Assembly: GCA_902779055.1 (NCBI GenBank) | Contig: CACZAD010000007.1 | Span: 372,001 to 436,000 of the forward strand | DNA from: Fibrobacter succinogenes | GTDB lineage: Bacteria > Fibrobacterota > Fibrobacteria > Fibrobacterales > Fibrobacteraceae | Direction of reading: 5' to 3' | DNA length: 64,000 nt | In this document: piece after piece, positions 54,101 to 60,700 of the stretch | Layout of the letters: each line of letters begins with the position of its first letter | Numbering within the stretch: the first letter of the stretch is position 1 | Program-made: the position numbers and the translations under genes | The notes under the pieces: generated by a model | The model's database searches: none | Told to the model about the DNA's origin: nothing | The model's input: the letters and a program-made list of their open reading frames with translations, nothing else

Positions 54101-54265
54101 TTCAGGGTTTGCGCCCTTGTAAATGATGGTGGCCGTAACCACGGGGACTTCGAATTTCGGCATCAAGTCCACCACCATCATGGAATAGGTATAAAGACCG
54201 AACACCACCACGGTCAAGATGACCATGAGCATGGTGATTGGTTTATAAATACTGGCTTTAATCAT
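51101..54265 (-). CDS. RND (HAE1-type) inner-membrane efflux transporter
   Basis: 1054 residues, AcrB/MexB-like duplication: two halves, each with a large periplasmic loop and six membrane helices. It exports hydrophobic compounds through the adjacent periplasmic adaptor and TolC. Landmarks: MPKFEVPVVTATIIYKGANPEEIE, IFGGTTRQIAIEVD, VNLPIGEV, RIDRKRKMRRVDVSMN. Odd: the TM4 segment reads VGLLVTNSIVVLEN (about 391-404), so the usual proton-relay Asp pair is Thr396-Asn397, and TM10 has GVVVNNAILLLDEAN where AcrB has a Lys. Last gene of the TolC-adaptor-RND operon, 20 bases after the adaptor. Confidence 0.92.
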   Translation of the reverse strand: MIKASIYKPITMLMVILTVVVFGLYTYSMMVVDLMPKFEVPVVTATIIYKGANPEEIETTIIKPIEEQVELVDGIDYVQSICLENYGIIVAMFNMGVNVDVAANDVRSKVDLASADFPDAVQAPIISKVDINGAAIMAISFTGPLNSTELRQKVEDEIEPLFTSVSGVASVDIFGGTTRQIAIEVDKEKMMDRGVDIGTMMGLYGMSNVNLPIGEVIGKHKNTSVRTAGKFKTLDEMRNMEIPTEKGVVKLSEIAVVKDTIETITSTSRFNGINSVALDIKKRSDANVVDVSRGVLKRMAEVNKTLPEGFKLTLIYDKSEAVNESIDNVIQNIIIAIALTAGLLLLFLGKFSTMIIAALTMPISVIGAFTLMYFAGFGINMMSLMALSSSVGLLVTNSIVVLENINNKLNQGLDPKEAAYKGTSEIMIAIMASTLTNVAVFVPIAFMKSIVGIFFRTFGMTMVFATFVSLLVTFTLTPLMAAYLFKGKKKDENGNIIEEKPGIIGSLLGLFPKALNGVRFVYLKMLGFCLSIPGVIFQVLALAATLYLVGTLAKNNLTVELTPRQDQGMMSIKLEMPVGTNIETTDSVARIIESRVKDIPEIVHYSMNVGGSNGFTTVNQATMRVRLLKDWEKKNNPNWKGRHRSTDEIVDSIRPYLANIPDAYISVKSTSASEMQNNSSGDVVLEVSGLHADSVIKASQIVLDRVQQKIDGIVDIKTSYEAGKPEIRLIPNRAAMADYGVTLETVANYNYIAVNGFEAGQYTEDGEEYDVYVRLMEKDRQSHADIEDLPVKTPKGYVSASELFHIEDGAGPTRIDRKRKMRRVDVSMNLLPGHTTGEIMGKLGKLTAEMKEELPEGITFSFGGNADMQNDMQKEFMTAIVMAIILTYILLVALLESFAQPFIIMTTIPMGAIGVLLALVITGKALSMIALMAIVMLIGVVVNNAILLLDEANRLLRSGSMGRRSAMLTAAKAKFQPIVLATLASVIAQLPLAFALGGNVAAMTQPMGIASVGGLIVSAILTMFLVPTFFWLPNALFSKAKKGAKNIQKKMSKA

Positions 54266-54285
54266 TGGCTATTCTCCAGTGTCGA

Positions 54286-55335
54286 TTATTCGACAATCAG
54301 CACCTTGTCGCCGTCGTTCATGCGGTTCTGGCCTTCGACCATCACGACATCGCCTTCGCTAAGGCCATCCTTGATTTGGATGTCGGTCTTGGTCTGCACA
54401 CCGAGCTGCACGATTTTGCGTTTGGCCTTGCCTTCGTTATCGACAATCCAGACCGAGTTCACGCCATTGCTATAGACAATGGCTTCGACAGGGACTGTAA
54501 CGCCTGTAACTTCACGGGCGTCAATCTTTGTGGTGAGGTACATGCCCGGGAGGAGCTTTTGACCCTTGTTCTTGAATGTGACTTCAACCGGGAAGAAGCG
54601 GGTTATCGGGTCTGCGGCGAGCGGGATGAGGCTCACTTCACCGACGAGCTTTTCGCCGTTGAGTTCGATTGTTGCCTTGGCGCCCTTCTTGAAGAAGCCG
54701 ATTTCAGAGCTTGTGACGTTGAGCTTGAGGATGACCTTGTCGAGATTGGCTATGGTGAACATGGCGCCACCGACACCCGGAACTTCACCGACCTTGAACT
54801 TGGCTTCGGTAATGGTGCCAGAGGACGGAGCGAGCACGAGCGTTGCGCGGCGTGCGGTTTCCATCTGCATCTTGGCGACGTTGATCTGGGTTTCGAGCTG
54901 TTCTACATCCTGTTGGGAAACGCCACCCTTGGCCTGCACTTCTTTCAAGCGGGCGAGGCTCTTTTCTTGCATGGCTATGTTGGCTTGTGCTTGCTGGTAA
55001 GCGGTGTTGTCGCCGGTAAAGACGAATTCAGCAAGAACCTGGTCCTTCTTGACCTTGGATCCGACGCGGACATTGACCTTAGCGATCGGGTCGCCGAGCT
55101 TTGCGGTTGCCTTTGTCTGCTGGCTACCTTCGATGGTGCCGCTGAAGGCGCGGACGTCGGTCAGCTTGACGATGCCAGCCTTTGCAACGCGGGCGGGCTT
55201 ACCCTTGACCTTCTGGATTTCTTCAATGGTTGTTGGCTTTTCAGCGGACTTGTCAGCTTTCTTAGCATCGCCGCATCCGGCGAGGAGGAGCGACAGGGCA
55301 GAAATGGAAATGAGTGTTTTTGTAATCGTCTTCAT
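54286..55335 (-). CDS. RND efflux periplasmic adaptor (membrane-fusion) lipoprotein
   Basis: 349 residues with the lipobox SLLLAGC. Order of parts: barrel-sandwich strand (TKATAKLGDPIAKVNVRVGSKV), helical hairpin (AYQQAQANIAMQEKSLARLKEVQAKGG, about 110-160), returning lipoyl strand (LVLAPSSGTITEAKFKVGE), beta-barrel and C-terminal domain (VPVEAIVYSNGVNSVWIVD). It bridges the transporter and TolC. The hairpin is short, like MexA/AcrA. Twenty bases separate it from each neighbour; on the minus strand it is the middle gene. Confidence 0.92.
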   Translation of the reverse strand: MKTITKTLISISALSLLLAGCGDAKKADKSAEKPTTIEEIQKVKGKPARVAKAGIVKLTDVRAFSGTIEGSQQTKATAKLGDPIAKVNVRVGSKVKKDQVLAEFVFTGDNTAYQQAQANIAMQEKSLARLKEVQAKGGVSQQDVEQLETQINVAKMQMETARRATLVLAPSSGTITEAKFKVGEVPGVGGAMFTIANLDKVILKLNVTSSEIGFFKKGAKATIELNGEKLVGEVSLIPLAADPITRFFPVEVTFKNKGQKLLPGMYLTTKIDAREVTGVTVPVEAIVYSNGVNSVWIVDNEGKAKRKIVQLGVQTKTDIQIKDGLSEGDVVMVEGQNRMNDGDKVLIVE

Positions 55336-55355
55336 GATTGTCTTCCTCTTAAATC

Positions 55356-56771
55356 TTAGTATTCACCAGTGGCCTTGAGCAATGCGTTGTAGGCATTGTT
55401 CCAGTCAAGAACAGCCTTCATGTAACCAAGCTTGGCCAAACGGAGCTTTTGGCTTACGTCGAGAAGGTTGATTTGTGTTTCCTGGCCGATTTGGTAGGCC
55501 GCTTCGGAGATCTGGTATCCGCGATTTGCCAAGTCTACCTGACGTTTTGAGATTTCGATTTGATTCTGTGCGTCTTCCAGGTTGTTGGCGCACGCTTCGA
55601 TTTGCAGGCGGAATCCGCGTTCTGCTGTTTCTTTCTTGAGTTGGGTGCTACGAAGTTCTGATTTGGCCTGGACCACGGCTTCCTTGGTCTGCATACCGTT
55701 GAAGAGGTTCATCGATAAGTTCAAGGACACATACTTGTTGAGCTTGTCCCACTTCGGGGCGTCCCATTCGGTAATCTTGTTCTTGTTGTTGGCGTATTTG
55801 AGGCCACCGAGCAAGGCGATTGTCGGCTTGTAACCGCCTTCTTCGATTTCGATATTCTTTTCTCTCATTTTTTCAGTGGCTTCGAGCATAAGCAATTCCC
55901 TGCGGCGCTTCTTCACGTTTGCCATGGCCGTGTCCGGATAGGAGAGGCTTGTTTCGGGCATACGGAGTTCACCGACGAACTGCACTTCGGAATCCCAGTC
56001 CAGTCCCATCTTGTTGAGAAGGGCGTTCTTGGCGAGGATGCGCTGTTTCTTTGTCTTTTCGAGATCGGAACGCTGGGTCTCCAGTTCAAGCTGGGCGCGG
56101 ATCATGTCGATTTCGGAACCCGAGCCAATCTGGTATTTCTGCGTTGCGATGTTCAGGTTTTCTTCAATCTGCTTGATGCCTTCTTCGGTGATGGCGATGT
56201 TCGAGTCCAAAATGATCAAGCTATTGAAAAGGCTGTCAACGTCGTAGCGGATGCTAGACTTTTTGTCTTCGAGGTTGACTTCTTCCATGTGCTTGTAGGC
56301 CTTGGCGATTTCGATGGCGGTACCGACCTTGCCAGCCGCATAGAGAACCTGGGTTACGGTGAGGCCCACGCTGGACTGCCAGCGGTAAGCTTGGGACTTC
56401 ATTCCGTAAGCCATCCCGTCCAAGGCTGGACCAAGTACGTTTTGGTCAAAAGCGTTGGCTTTCGGGAATCCGGCGTCGTCCTTTTTTTCAGCCATGTCCT
56501 TGGCTGCATCCGTAAAGGTGGATGTCTTTTTGACATCGTCCAGTCCAAAAATGCGGGTGACATTGGCACTAAAATCAATGGAAGGGTAGGCGTTTCCGTA
56601 GCCTGCATCTACCTGAGATGATGCTTTGATGAGGTCTTCTTCGGCAGTCTTGATGTCCGGAGAGTTTTCAATGGCGGTCTTGACCGCTTCATCTCGCGTA
56701 TAGGTTTTTGCCGAGGCCGGTACAATCAGCCCTAAAGCGAGGGCAGAAAGGACTAAAAATTTCCTTGACAT
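55356..56771 (-). CDS. TolC-family outer-membrane efflux channel
   Basis: 471 residues: signal peptide about 1-21, then the duplicated OEP fold of long coiled-coil helices (KTAIENSPDIKTAEEDLIKASSQVD, YQIGSGSEIDMIRAQLELETQRSDLEKTKK and, in the second half, YQIGQETQINLLDVSQKLRLAKLGYMKAVLDWN). Forms the outer-membrane exit duct of the RND pump. First gene of the operon; GGAG stands at 56777-56780 and TAATATATTA (56781-56790, palindromic) can serve as the -10 element on the minus strand. Confidence 0.93.
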   Translation of the reverse strand: MSRKFLVLSALALGLIVPASAKTYTRDEAVKTAIENSPDIKTAEEDLIKASSQVDAGYGNAYPSIDFSANVTRIFGLDDVKKTSTFTDAAKDMAEKKDDAGFPKANAFDQNVLGPALDGMAYGMKSQAYRWQSSVGLTVTQVLYAAGKVGTAIEIAKAYKHMEEVNLEDKKSSIRYDVDSLFNSLIILDSNIAITEEGIKQIEENLNIATQKYQIGSGSEIDMIRAQLELETQRSDLEKTKKQRILAKNALLNKMGLDWDSEVQFVGELRMPETSLSYPDTAMANVKKRRRELLMLEATEKMREKNIEIEEGGYKPTIALLGGLKYANNKNKITEWDAPKWDKLNKYVSLNLSMNLFNGMQTKEAVVQAKSELRSTQLKKETAERGFRLQIEACANNLEDAQNQIEISKRQVDLANRGYQISEAAYQIGQETQINLLDVSQKLRLAKLGYMKAVLDWNNAYNALLKATGEY

Positions 56772-56804
56772 TCGTTCTCCTAATATATTAAGCTTGCCAA
56801 ATGT

Positions 56805-56840
56805 AAAAAAAAAGCACCCTTTTCATAAGGGTGCTTTTTT
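56805..56840. terminator. Bidirectional-type terminator between ybaB and the efflux operon
   Basis: AAAGCACCCTT (56811-56821) pairs with AAGGGTGCTTT (56827-56837); the stem has an A-run on one side and a T-run on the other. It mainly ends the dnaX-ybaB transcript on the minus strand. Confidence 0.88.
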
Positions 56841-56916
56841 CTGTTTTTGATGAAGTGCAAATATGGGGGATGAAGTGCACTTGAAATTCGTCAAAAACGG
56901 TAAATTTTGCCGAAAA

Positions 56917-57225
56917 TTACATCAAACCGGGGATTTTCATGCCGCCGGTGATGTCCGAAATGCTAGACTGCGTGGCTTCGTCTTTTTTCTTCACGGCGGC
57001 GTTGACGGCTGCCATGATGAGGTCTTCGAGAGCTTCAACATCGTCCTTGTCGACGCAGTCCGGGTTGAGCTTGATCATGGTAAGAACGCCCTTTCCGTTC
57101 ATGGCGACCTTCACCATTCCGCCACCGGCTTCGGCATCAAAGCTCTGTGCCTTGAGGTCGTTTTGAGCCTTGAGCATCTTGCTTTGCATCTTCTGAAGGT
57201 CTTTAAGCATTTTTCCCATGTCCAT
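56917..57225 (-). CDS. ybaB: YbaB/EbfC-family nucleoid-associated protein
   Basis: 102 residues, standard length. MGKMLKDLQKMQSKMLKAQNDL is the N-terminal helix, GMVKVAMNGKGVLTMIKLNPDCV the beta core and DLIMAAVNAAVKKKDE the C-terminal helix. It binds DNA as a dimer. The order dnaX then ybaB is conserved in many bacteria (usually with recR, not present here), which supports the call. It is 84 bases downstream of dnaX; nothing is seen in that short gap. ATG 57225 is used. Confidence 0.93.
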   Translation of the reverse strand: MDMGKMLKDLQKMQSKMLKAQNDLKAQSFDAEAGGGMVKVAMNGKGVLTMIKLNPDCVDKDDVEALEDLIMAAVNAAVKKKDEATQSSISDITGGMKIPGLM

Positions 57226-57309
57226 GAAGGTATCCTCGCTTTTTTAAAAGGTTTTTAGAATTTGTTTTTATGTAATTATAGTTTTTTTTGCAGCTGATAA
57301 TTCCCGCTG

Positions 57310-59037
57310 TTACGCGTCGCAATCCTCTTCGTCGCTTTGGGCGACCATTACGGCTCGCTTGATTTTCTTGGTATAGACGAGTTCGGCGGCAAACATCTGT
57401 TTGAGCTTGGCAAGTCCCGGTTCCTTTTCCAAGTCCAGCTCGTAAGGAGTCATCTTGGCGGCTCGCTGTTCTGCAAGTTCCGATTCTGTGTAGGCTCGTG
57501 TACGGATGGATAGCGCAATCTTTGTCTGCAGGCGGTCTTCCAGAATGCGCGTAACGCGTTCGACGTAGTCGGAACGTTCCATCATCTGGCGGTAACCCCA
57601 GTTTTCCGAGTTCTCGGTCGTGCCCGCATAGGTGAGCGCAATCGGGAACGGGGTGATTTCAGGATCGCCTGTTTCGAGCGTCGTACCCGCAATAGCGGCG
57701 GAGAACACATAGTCGCCGTCGTTTGCAATTCCCGAAAGGATGGAGGGCCATGCAGCCGAGATTTCGTAACGCGAAAATGCTTGGACGCTCCCCTGGTCGT
57801 AGCCGGCAAAAGGATCGTCATAAGACGCCTGGACTTCTTCCTGGGCGTCTATCATGGCGCTGACTTCAGTTACTTTTTTTTTTACCGCGTCGTTTTCGGC
57901 GCTTTTAGGATCGTTAATCGCTGCAAGAGCTTTTCGCAAATCAACCAGTCGGTCGAGCCAGGCCATTCGGGCGAATGTCGTTTCGACTAGGAGACGCGGA
58001 TTGGTGCTGTAGCGGAGCGTTCCCTGCAAATCGATGAGCATCTTGCTTATGCGGAGCAAGTCGCCATTGGTAAGGCTCTGCACGCAGCTCTTGTACTTGG
58101 TGTAAAGTTCTTCAGTGATGTTGAGTGCATCCGGCGTAAAGGCGTCGAGGCGGGCGTAAAGCAAATTGCGGAGGAACTTGCCAAAGCCGTCGAGCAGCGG
58201 AATGAACTCGATGCCGATTTTCACGGCGTCATCCACCATACGGAAGCAACCCTTGATGTCGTGGCTTTCGATGGACTGGATGAGCGAGAAGAAAAGTTCT
58301 ACAGGCGGAATGCCGAGGACGGAGCGGACAGACTCCGCGGTCATCTCGTTTCCGGTAAAGGCGTAAGCCTGGTCAAAATAGGTGAGACCGTCACGCATGG
58401 AGCCGTCGGCCTTTTCGGCAAAGATGTCAAGGGCTTCGTCGGTGGCCTTGATGCCTTCCTGTTCGCAGATGTAGCGGAGGCGGCTGCGGATCTGGTCTAC
58501 GGTCAGGCGCTTAAAGTCAAAGCGCTGCACGCGGCTCAAGATCGTCTGCGGGACCTTGTTGACTTCGGTCGTCGCAAAGATGAAAATCACGTGGGACGGC
58601 GGTTCTTCGAGCGTCTTGAGGAGAGCGTTGAAGGCGCCTGTCGAAAGCATGTGGACTTCGTCGATGATGAAAATCTTGTACTTGCCGATGACGGGCGGGT
58701 ACTGCACACGTTCGATCACATCGCGAATGTTGTCGACGCTGGTGTTGGAGGCGGCGTCGATTTCGTAAATGTCCATCGGGTTTCCGCCGGCGATATCCTT
58801 GCAGCTGTCGCACTCGCCACACGGGTGCAGCGGGTCCGGACCCTTGCAGTTGAGCGTACGGGCGAGGATGCGGGCGCTAGTAGTCTTGCCCACACCACGG
58901 GTGCCGGTAAAAAGGAATGCATGATGGAGACGACCGCCCTGAATGGCGTTCTCGAGAGTCTTTGCGATATGTTCCTGACCGACCATATCGCTGAATGATT
59001 GCGGGCGCCACTTACGCGCCATTGCGATGTATGCCAT
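57310..59037 (-). CDS. dnaX: DNA polymerase III tau/gamma subunit
   Basis: 575 residues from ATG 59037, chosen because MAYIAMARKWRPQSF matches the usual N-terminus; starts at 59067 and 59082 would add residues without a better ribosome site. Clamp-loader ATPase: QEHIAKTLENAIQGGRLHHAF, Walker A GTRGVGKT (about 45-52), zinc cysteines 64, 73, 76 and 79, Walker B FIIDEVHML, sensor FIFATTE. The C-terminal 200 residues are the tau-like part and are acidic at the very end. It loads the sliding clamp in replication. No A-rich slippery sequence for a gamma frameshift was noticed by eye. Confidence 0.94.
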   Translation of the reverse strand: MAYIAMARKWRPQSFSDMVGQEHIAKTLENAIQGGRLHHAFLFTGTRGVGKTTSARILARTLNCKGPDPLHPCGECDSCKDIAGGNPMDIYEIDAASNTSVDNIRDVIERVQYPPVIGKYKIFIIDEVHMLSTGAFNALLKTLEEPPSHVIFIFATTEVNKVPQTILSRVQRFDFKRLTVDQIRSRLRYICEQEGIKATDEALDIFAEKADGSMRDGLTYFDQAYAFTGNEMTAESVRSVLGIPPVELFFSLIQSIESHDIKGCFRMVDDAVKIGIEFIPLLDGFGKFLRNLLYARLDAFTPDALNITEELYTKYKSCVQSLTNGDLLRISKMLIDLQGTLRYSTNPRLLVETTFARMAWLDRLVDLRKALAAINDPKSAENDAVKKKVTEVSAMIDAQEEVQASYDDPFAGYDQGSVQAFSRYEISAAWPSILSGIANDGDYVFSAAIAGTTLETGDPEITPFPIALTYAGTTENSENWGYRQMMERSDYVERVTRILEDRLQTKIALSIRTRAYTESELAEQRAAKMTPYELDLEKEPGLAKLKQMFAAELVYTKKIKRAVMVAQSDEEDCDA

Positions 59038-59099
59038 GACTCGTCGTGGCCGAGCATGCTTGGACATGACCGAGGCCTGCATTTGGTACGGGAACCAGG

Positions 59100-59180
59100 G
59101 AAGGTTTGATTAGTGGTTGGTGGTTGGGGTTGCTGTAAAAAACGTCCTCTTTTACAATTCCTGTATACTAACCACTGTTT
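59100..59180. repeat. ACTAACC/GGTTAGT short repeat array, both orientations
   Basis: TTAGTGGTTGGTGGTTGGGGTT (59114-59131) and, 35 bases on, ACTAACCACTG (59166-59177) can pair with each other. The same words occur upstream of the permease at 36308. It lies in the divergent gap between dnaX and the gene at 59271. Confidence 0.45.
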
Positions 59181-59228
59181 ACTGACCGCATTTTTCGTAT
59201 CTTTAAAACGTAAATGTTTAAAATTTGT

Positions 59229-59256
59229 TATGCCCGCCTTTGAGCGGATGACAATG
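59229..59256. repeat. Intergenic repeat of the ...GGATGACAA family
   Basis: TATGCCCGCCTTTGAGCGGATGACAA (pairing of CCCGC with GCGG) sits about 15 bases before ATG 59271. Confidence 0.5.
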
Positions 59257-59270
59257 CAAACGAGGTTCTT

Positions 59271-59654
59271 ATGAATTATGATATGGCGCTTTTGATTCTA
59301 TGCTGGCAGACGGCCTGCCTCTCTCATGAACTGGAAAACGATAAACTCTTGCCCGGAGCCAAGTCGGCTACAGAAACCGAATGTGCGGAACTCGACAAAA
59401 TTCATGATGACGTGACTCCTGGCGCCAGTTGGGATGAATTCAACGCCCTCTATGCCAGCTTTAAGTCGGCCGGCGAACGTACCAAGGCTTGCGTCGATGC
59501 GCTCCAGTCGCAGTCACGTGATGCAAAGGTCCTCGTGATAAACTGTATGGTCCGCATTGCGAATGCTTCGCATGAAGACTACAACAGGACGAATATGTCG
59601 CCCGAAGAATATGAATTTATCAAAACGGTTCGTGAACAACTTGGTCTGGGTTAG
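59271..59654 (+). CDS. Small protein of unknown function
   Basis: 127 residues, mainly helical, no signal peptide. NYDMALLILCWQTACLSHEL and the C-terminal YEFIKTVREQLGL give a weak resemblance to TerB-like helical domains, but the metal-binding residues are not convincing, so I leave it unassigned. A GAGG ribosome site precedes ATG 59271, and a TATCTTTAAAACG -10-like word lies at about 59200. The next gene is a lipoprotein 62 bases downstream with its own TATAATTTATAG promoter-like word, so cotranscription is uncertain. Confidence 0.65.
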   Translation: MNYDMALLILCWQTACLSHELENDKLLPGAKSATETECAELDKIHDDVTPGASWDEFNALYASFKSAGERTKACVDALQSQSRDAKVLVINCMVRIANASHEDYNRTNMSPEEYEFIKTVREQLGLG

Positions 59655-59716
59655 TAATTTACTATAATTTTTCCATACATAGTTGTTTTCTCTATAATTT
59701 ATAGAAAGGAGCTTAT

Positions 59717-60373
59717 ATGGGAAAAATTAAACTTATTTTAACGACTGCACTTGCCTGTGCTTTCTTTGCAGGTTGTGCTGCTCCGCGTTCTGTGATGGAT
59801 CAGGGCTGGACTCAAAAACCGGCCAAGGTGAAGGTCGTGTTTACGGAACCGTTCGTTGCTAACCCGGATGACTTGCAGGATGACCTGCCGGCATATGTGA
59901 ACAACTTCTCGGATTGGTACAAGTTCCAGTTGGAATCCAACTTGGGATCTCAAACGACCGGCGTTCTCTATTCTGTAGAAAAGATTTCTATGGATAAGGT
60001 CAAGTTCGAAGCCGCTGCCGTAAACGGTGTCAATATCAAGGTTCCGAAGGTCGATGAAATGGACAACCAGGCCGACGTCTATCTTGTTGTGAACGATATC
60101 TGGATTGGCCGTGTTGAATCGGCTACGACTTGCACGACGGGTGGCTTTAGCGCTGGTGGTGGCTTTGGCATGGGCACGACCTGCTCTCAGGATAAGGATT
60201 TCACCGGCAAGGGTAATTTTGCCTATTATGATGCAAAGTCGGGCAAGAGACTTGGCTATGGAGACTTCGAGGCTAAGTCCAGCTATACGTTTGCCGTTTC
60301 TCAGAGCGACTGGGCGAACGTTGTCGAAAAGACCGTTTCTGCAGTGCTGGAAAATACGCCGATCAAGCAGTAA
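59717..60373 (+). CDS. Lipoprotein of unknown function
   Basis: 218 residues; lipobox CAFFAGC (about residue 20). The mature protein has a beta-rich body (VKVVFTEPFVANPDDLQDDLP, DVYLVVNDIWIGRV), a Gly-rich loop with two Cys (CTTGGFSAGGGFGMGTTC, about 135-155) and an amphipathic C-terminal helix. It is somewhat like outer-membrane assembly lipoproteins of the LptE/CsgG-neighbour type, but this is only impression. AAAGGAG stands before ATG 59717 and TATAATT lies about 20 bases upstream of it. A terminator follows. Confidence 0.7.
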   Translation: MGKIKLILTTALACAFFAGCAAPRSVMDQGWTQKPAKVKVVFTEPFVANPDDLQDDLPAYVNNFSDWYKFQLESNLGSQTTGVLYSVEKISMDKVKFEAAAVNGVNIKVPKVDEMDNQADVYLVVNDIWIGRVESATTCTTGGFSAGGGFGMGTTCSQDKDFTGKGNFAYYDAKSGKRLGYGDFEAKSSYTFAVSQSDWANVVEKTVSAVLENTPIKQ

Positions 60374-60414
60374 TTTTGATGGGCTGAAGTTTCCTAAAAT
60401 ATTTTTTTAAAGCA

Positions 60415-60446
60415 AAAAGAGTTGGCCGCGTGACCAACTCTTTTTT
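60415..60446 (+). terminator. Rho-independent terminator of the 59.7-kb lipoprotein gene
   Basis: AAGAGTTGG pairs with CCAACTCTT around CCGCGTGA, followed by Ts. The stem is flanked by an A-run on the left, so it could also work in reverse. Confidence 0.85.
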
Positions 60447-60645
60447 GTTATGAATTTTAACTGGATGGGGCAAGCCCCAACCTCTTTGGCTCGGTCATAT
60501 CCATGCAAGAGTATACAAAGCGAATGTCGCAAAAAATGCTTGCATTTTTTATGGCTGAGCTGAAGTTGCGGACGCGAAGCGTCAACCATGGCTGCGACAC
60601 TCGCCTTCTGAGGTTGTCCCTCATTCCATTCGAGGATGACAAATG
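60447..60645. repeat. Composite intergenic repeat region, modular family in inverted orientation
   Basis: Contains GGGGCAAGCCCC (60467-60478), GGCTCGGTCAT (60488-60498), stem AAAAAATGC-TT-GCATTTTTT (60531-60550), then ATGGCTGAGCTGAAG (the reverse complement of CTTCAGCTCAGCCAT), stem GACGC-GAA-GCGTC (60571-60583), then GCTGCGACACTCGCCTT, and a GAGGTTGTCCCTCATTCCATTCGAGGATGACA end (60611-60642). Read on the minus strand the order matches the elements at 31.7 and 38.9 kb. No gene is visible in this 327-base gap. Confidence 0.75.
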
Positions 60646-60672
60646 AAAAACGCTCCCATCGGGAGCGTTTTT
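60646..60672 (-). terminator. Rho-independent terminator of ispD-pheT
   Basis: AAAACGCTCCC pairs with GGGAGCGTTTT around ATC; A-run and T-run flank the stem. It is 29 bases past the pheT stop on the minus strand. Confidence 0.92.
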
Positions 60673-60700
60673 TGTCATTACTAATGCGGCGCAGTCGCTA

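Noticed and set aside
59038..59270. Possible SRP RNA gene upstream of dnaX, a common location
   Set aside because: No GGAAGG(G/A)AGCA core or matching long hairpin could be found on either strand.
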